A stretch of DNA of 63,889 bases. Source: an uncultured Lewinella sp. Its GTDB lineage: Bacteria > Bacteroidota > Bacteroidia > Chitinophagales > Saprospiraceae. The notes below the pieces were generated by a model that was not told the origin of the DNA, did not search any database, and was given only the letters and a program-made list of their open reading frames with translations. Positions 60,629-63,889 of the stretch are shown here, piece after piece. Made by a program: the position numbers and the translations under genes. Location of the stretch: the NCBI GenBank assembly GCA_913057725.1, contig CAJXOS010000019.1:1-63889 (forward strand), read 5' to 3'. The first letter of the stretch is position 1; each line of letters starts with the position of its first letter.

Positions 60629-61021
60629 TTATTCGTTTTCTTCTTCTACCCTATCGTCTCCCATCTGATCCTCACGGTGGAGTCGCTCGAAGAGCGAATC
60701 AACGCGATACATCTCATCAATGGTCTCATCTTCATAGAGTGAGATATCAGGAATACGGCGCACCTGGCGCTTTAGGCGAATGCCGAGGGCTGTCCGGAGG
60801 CGTACGTATTCCTCCTCTAGCTGCAGCATCACTGCCTGCTTATTGTCGGTATTCCAAATACTAAGGTATATTTTGGCTAAGCCTAAGTCGGACGACATTT
60901 TCACTTCTGTAACGGTAACTAGTGGTTCGCTACCGTAGATATACAAGCCCACTTCCTGCAACACCATGCTAAAATTCCGCTTCACGAGTTCGGCTACTTG
61001 CCGTTGGCGCTTGGATTCCAT
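60629..61021 (-). CDS. rbfA: 30S ribosome-binding factor A
   Basis: A 130-residue RbfA, a KH-fold protein binding the 30S subunit and needed for 16S rRNA maturation and cold adaptation. Recognisable parts: RQRQVAELVKRNFSMVLQEV at the start, VTVTEVKMSSDLGLAKIYLS (the family's central strand), and RTALGIRLKRQVRRIPDISLYEDETID near the end. The acidic tail EEENE is common. The stop codon is 3 bp from the convergent QueA-like stop, which leaves no terminator between. Confidence 0.93.
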   Translation of the reverse strand: MESKRQRQVAELVKRNFSMVLQEVGLYIYGSEPLVTVTEVKMSSDLGLAKIYLSIWNTDNKQAVMLQLEEEYVRLRTALGIRLKRQVRRIPDISLYEDETIDEMYRVDSLFERLHREDQMGDDRVEEENE

Positions 61022-61184
61022 CTCTTCATTCTTTTAATGAACAGTACCTGACTGAGAACGAACGGGACCAGAAAGTCCATAGCTTTCGTTTCAGCTTGTA
61101 CCCTGTTTTTGCTTTTTTGGAGCGCAAAAAAACTACAATACGGGTACACTACACAAAGGAACCGAAAAAAGTTCGCTTTAGCAC

Positions 61185-62264
61185 CTACTGTTGGTGAGAA
61201 TCATCACAAAAGGGAGCTGCTCCGGTACGTTTGCAAGCACAAAGCCGCGCTGGGCCACTTTTTCTCGCTTGAAAGCGCAGGGGCTTAAAATGTGTCCCAT
61301 GATGAGAGCCATCGCAAAAAGGCTGATTTTGGCTAAAGCCACACTGGCAAAAAAGATAGTATTCTCCCTCCTTTAATTGTACCGTTGTGGGTTCATTCTT
61401 TCGCTGGTCTTGTTTGTGGTAACCTTTCGAAATTTCACTGTGGGGCAAGTCTGATTTCACCACCGGATACAGGTAGGCGGCGGTCCAATGATCCTTTGGA
61501 TCGTTGGGTAAACCATAAGCCGTTGGAAATTCACGCGTATAGTGGGCAGTGCCGAACATCTGGTCCCAAAGAGAAAACATATTCCCAAAGTTTCCATTGG
61601 GTTCACTAATACCGTCCAACTGGGTTTTCCCGTGATGAGCATGATGAAAAGCGGGAGTAATAAAGATCCGCTCCCAAACGGTAGCTAAAGGAGCTAACCA
61701 TCTATTGCGGTAGAGGTACTTATCATACACCATCGTGCTATGAGAACTAATGATAATGAGCTGTTTAAGTACCAATCCTACTGCGACAACTAGGCCCCCG
61801 CCTAAAAACGTCATGATACCCACCCACCAAACATTAGGCATAATCAAATAGTACAAGGCCGCATTGCGGTAGGAGACAAAGAACCCCATCTCTTCTGCCT
61901 GATGATGAGGCCGGTGCAGTTTCCAGAGAAACGGATACTCATGAGCCGCCCTATGATACCAATACTGCAAAAAGTCATCGATGAGCAGGTAGACAAATAA
62001 AAGCGCGACAAAAGACCATGCCCCTAGCACATATTGGGTCTCAGGAAAGAACTGCCCTCCTAATAAGATGGCCGCCAAAACAATACCTGGCTTGATGACT
62101 AAAGACAAGATCAGAAAAGCCCCGAATTCCTGTATCCAATCACTACTGCTACGCTTGGTATTTTCCCAGTATCCGCCCACTACTTCCAGAATGATAAAAA
62201 ACACCAGAATACCCATTACCAAATAGACGTCCATGTTCGGGATGCCCCATAGATGCTGCTCCAT
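61185..62264 (-). CDS. Sterol desaturase/fatty acid hydroxylase fused to tandem CDGSH domains
   Basis: A 359-residue membrane protein. The N-terminal ~270 residues are a fatty-acid-hydroxylase/sterol-desaturase domain with several membrane segments and the histidine clusters of the diiron site: H104-x3-H108, H117-x2-H120-H121, and H207-H208-x-H210-H211. The C-terminal ~60 residues contain two CDGSH iron-sulfur motifs: C306-x-C308...C317-D-G-S-H321 and C342-x-C344...C353-D-D-S-H357. The second has Asp in place of Gly. The iron-sulfur module may supply electrons to the diiron centre, so the enzyme could be self-contained. The start at 62264 is favoured by the ATGGAGCAGCATC context. The Crp/Fnr gene is 65 nt upstream. 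Confidence 0.85.
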   Translation of the reverse strand: MEQHLWGIPNMDVYLVMGILVFFIILEVVGGYWENTKRSSSDWIQEFGAFLILSLVIKPGIVLAAILLGGQFFPETQYVLGAWSFVALLFVYLLIDDFLQYWYHRAAHEYPFLWKLHRPHHQAEEMGFFVSYRNAALYYLIMPNVWWVGIMTFLGGGLVVAVGLVLKQLIIISSHSTMVYDKYLYRNRWLAPLATVWERIFITPAFHHAHHGKTQLDGISEPNGNFGNMFSLWDQMFGTAHYTREFPTAYGLPNDPKDHWTAAYLYPVVKSDLPHSEISKGYHKQDQRKNEPTTVQLKEGEYYLFCQCGFSQNQPFCDGSHHGTHFKPLRFQARKSGPARLCACKRTGAAPFCDDSHQQ

Positions 62265-62329
62265 TACTATCCTTTTTAAATGCTTTTGGTAAAGCTAAGG
62301 GCAGCAGGTCAGAAAAAACTATTCATAAG

Positions 62330-62923
62330 TTAACTTCTGTCTTTACCTGCCCTTCGGCGGATAATGCGGGAGAGGGAATTGGGCGTAATCCCCAAATAAT
62401 TAGCGATATACTGATGCTGGGCCTCTTCGAACAGCTCTGGATATTCGGCCATGAGGATGTCGTAGCGTTCACCTGGTGATTTGCCTGCCAACATTTTCAC
62501 CCGAAAGACTAAGGCAAGTGTATTCTCCCTAAGGGCTTCGATGAACAGGCGAGACAGTGCCAGATTATTATGAGTCAGCTGCTCGAAGCCCGGAAAGTTA
62601 ACCACGAGCACTTCGCTGGCCTGAATCGTTTCAACAATCAAAGCGCTCTTTGCCTCGGCACTCAGCACTTCTGGTGGTCCAAAAAACTTGCCTTGCCCAC
62701 GGATGAACAGCGTACGTTCTTCGCCAGAAGGCAGCTGTAGATAACCACGTACAGAGCCCGTACGAATGAAATAAATCTCGTTTGCGGGGTCATCTGCCTT
62801 TCGCAATTCTTGCTTCGCTTTAAGGACATGTACCTGACAAAATGGCCAAAGCAAATCCAGGTCTTCCTGTTGCAGGAAGTTGAAGGTATCTAGAAGATGC
62901 TGTTGGAAGGATTGCGAATCCAC
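62330..62923 (-). CDS. Crp/Fnr-family transcriptional regulator
   Basis: A 197-residue regulator; the start is GTG at 62923, directly after an in-frame stop. The sensor barrel covers residues ~25-135 (GSVRGYLQLPSGEERTLFIR), the DNA-binding part includes YLGITPNSLSRIIRRRAGKD near the C-terminus. Immediately upstream of the GTG is the palindrome ATCAA-GA-TTGAT (62926-62937), which could be an autoregulatory site. It lies between the desaturase-CDGSH gene downstream and a decayed desaturase copy upstream, so the two were probably always neighbours. Confidence 0.88.
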   Translation of the reverse strand: MDSQSFQQHLLDTFNFLQQEDLDLLWPFCQVHVLKAKQELRKADDPANEIYFIRTGSVRGYLQLPSGEERTLFIRGQGKFFGPPEVLSAEAKSALIVETIQASEVLVVNFPGFEQLTHNNLALSRLFIEALRENTLALVFRVKMLAGKSPGERYDILMAEYPELFEEAQHQYIANYLGITPNSLSRIIRRRAGKDRS

Positions 62924-62977
62924 GGATCAAGATTGATTTCGATGAAGCAATAAGTTCATGTCCTTTCAATCGAGAAT

Positions 62978-63024
62978 ATACATCCATATTCGGAATACCC
63001 GTAAATATTGCTCCAGTGCTACCC
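62978..63024 (-). pseudogene. Remnant copy of the desaturase gene start
   Basis: On the minus strand this stretch resembles the first codons of the desaturase gene (62232-62264 and its upstream bases). The reading (L/M)-E-Q-Y-L then, after a one-base deletion, G-I-P-N-M-D-V-Y parallels M-E-Q-H-L-W-G-I-P-N-M-D-V-Y. Most differences are third-codon-position changes, which fits a duplicate that was first kept under selection and then lost its remaining sequence. Confidence 0.6.
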
Positions 63025-63085
63025 TCCGCAGGTGTACTCAGAGAACCTAAGCGATGTAATGTGAAAACGATTTATAGGATATGCT

Positions 63086-63127
63086 GACGCGAAGTCCTTG
63101 GGGGTTTTGCCCAAACCAATTCGCGTC
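63086..63127 (-). repeat. Hairpin related to the palindromic repeat, after ung
   Basis: Perfect 8-bp outer arms GACGCGAA (63086-63093) and TTCGCGTC (63120-63127), with a second stem TTGGG/CCCAA inside. The block CGAAGTC...CCCAAACCA matches the arm of the repeat at 4851-4886. It lies 17 bp after the ung stop codon and may act as its terminator. Confidence 0.5.
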
Positions 63128-63144
63128 ATTTATATACGGGGGCT

Positions 63145-63825
63145 CTAGCTTGGCAAACTCCAGTCAATTGCCCCTAATCCCTTCTCTTCAAGGTACTTAT
63201 TTGCTTTACTGAAATGTTGATTGCCAAAAAAGCCTCGATTTGCCGAAAAAGGACTTGGATGCGGTGATTTAAGAATAAGGTGCTTGCTGTCATCGATGAG
63301 GACCGCCTTCTTTTGGGCGAATGCCCCCCACAACAAAAACACCAAATGCTCCCGTTCACGAGATAAAGTACGGATGACTGCATCCGTAAAATCCTGCCAA
63401 CCAATATCACGGTGGCTAGAGGGTTTGTTCTTTTCTACCGTAAGCATTGCGTTGAGCAAAAAGACACCTTGCTCGGCCCAAGCCGTAAGATCACCATGAT
63501 TAGGTGGCGTAAAACCGACATCCGACACCAGCTCTTTGTACATATTGCGCAAACTGGGGGGTACCGTCACACCGCGAGGCACACTAAAGCTCAATCCCAT
63601 AGCCTGCCCGGGATTATGATAGGGATCTTGCCCTAGAACGACCACCTTTACTTTTTCCAGCGGGGTCGTATTGAAGGCATTAAAGATCAAAGAACCGGGC
63701 GGATAGATTTGCTTACCAGCCTCCTTTTCTTTCCGAAGGAATTGCGCTATGGTCTGAAAATACGGCTGCTTAAATTCCTCTACCAGGGCAGCCTTCCAGG
63801 ATTCCTCGATCTTGACGTTGCTCAT
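63145..63825 (-). CDS. ung: Uracil-DNA glycosylase
   Basis: A 226-residue family-1 uracil-DNA glycosylase, which removes uracil from DNA to start base-excision repair. The water-activating motif G-Q-D67-P-Y-H70 is at residues 65-70, and the leucine-loop motif H-P-S-P at about residue 189, with the following A-N-R-G-F-F-G. Length and motif spacing match the family. Monocistronic at the window edge. Confidence 0.97.
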   Translation of the reverse strand: MSNVKIEESWKAALVEEFKQPYFQTIAQFLRKEKEAGKQIYPPGSLIFNAFNTTPLEKVKVVVLGQDPYHNPGQAMGLSFSVPRGVTVPPSLRNMYKELVSDVGFTPPNHGDLTAWAEQGVFLLNAMLTVEKNKPSSHRDIGWQDFTDAVIRTLSREREHLVFLLWGAFAQKKAVLIDDSKHLILKSPHPSPFSANRGFFGNQHFSKANKYLEEKGLGAIDWSLPS

Positions 63826-63889
63826 CGTACTTCTTTTGTCAGTTGTCCGGTAAAGTTATAGAAGTTGTCTAAAGTTTTACGCCCAAGCT

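Noticed and set aside
62926..62937. ATCAA-GA-TTGAT as a canonical FNR box
   Set aside because: The halves face the opposite way from TTGAT-N4-ATCAA and are only two bases apart; it is mentioned in the Crp entry only.
1..63889. tRNA, rRNA, CRISPR array or prophage
   Set aside because: I saw no tRNA-like clover leaf, no repeat-spacer pattern, and no integrase, transposase, terminase or capsid gene on reading the window.

Overview
The window looks like a chromosomal segment of a Bacteroidota bacterium, most likely of the Saprospiria (Lewinella-like). The evidence is four very large secreted proteins with C-terminal type IX secretion (T9SS) sorting domains, two ~1045-residue sortilin-type BNR proteins, an S9 peptidase, DUF6090-type membrane proteins, several TAnnTTTG promoter elements, and A-rich start regions with few classical Shine-Dalgarno sites. 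Almost all genes are on the minus strand. I see no rRNA, tRNA, CRISPR array, transposase, integrase or prophage gene.

Layout. 1-6 kb: WG-repeat lipoprotein, DoxX-like protein with an upstream palindrome, an SDR/membrane protein/AraC operon, a small lipoprotein, a 102-bp palindromic repeat and a GNAT acetyltransferase. 5.6-15.3 kb: secreted protein, first sortilin-like protein, frameshifted DUF4345-like gene next to a WYL regulator, serine hydrolase, a divergent SnoaL-like/HxlR pair with twin operators, and two cytosolic or membrane unknowns. 15.3-25.7 kb: secreted sialate-esterase-like protein, second HxlR/DoxX pair, APH-like kinase, secreted BNR sialidase-like protein, aldo/keto reductase, DUF1761-like and NQO-type proteins. 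25.7-33.2 kb: possible operon of an EAD11-like protein, a DUF6090 protein and a Crp/Fnr regulator leading to the NQO gene through an FNR-like box; then an OmpA protein, small conserved unknowns, lipoproteins and a short RLIG1-like RNA ligase. 33.2-45.7 kb: second sortilin-like protein, S9 peptidase, frameshifted DUF6090-like gene, GH71/99-like T9SS protein, Coq4-like protein and a CPBP protease operon. 45.9-63.8 kb: aconitase B, Crp/Fnr and methyltransferase genes, a large secreted glycosidase-like protein, a PNGase F-related/LamG T9SS protein, then a plus-strand group (GAF-LuxR regulator, SDR, QueA-like), and rbfA, a sterol desaturase-CDGSH fusion, a third Crp/Fnr regulator and ung.

How it fits together. 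The T9SS proteins, sortilin-like proteins and S9 peptidase suggest a lifestyle of extracellular glycan and protein breakdown. Between them lie small regulator-plus-target pairs (HxlR, AraC, WYL, Crp/Fnr) acting on redox or membrane genes, typical of stress responses.

The strongest candidate for something undescribed is 32.5-33.4 kb. A short RNA ligase related to eukaryotic RLIG1 (C12orf29) starts 12 nt after the U-tract of an intrinsic terminator. Upstream lie two tiny ORFs joined by an ATGA overlap; the second coincides with a long hairpin whose 3' arm can pair instead with the 5' arm of the terminator. This has the shape of a transcription attenuator controlling RNA repair. Other notable items are two single-nucleotide frameshifts, a decayed copy of the desaturase gene start, the desaturase-CDGSH fusion, and a Coq4-type protein in a lineage that normally uses menaquinone.
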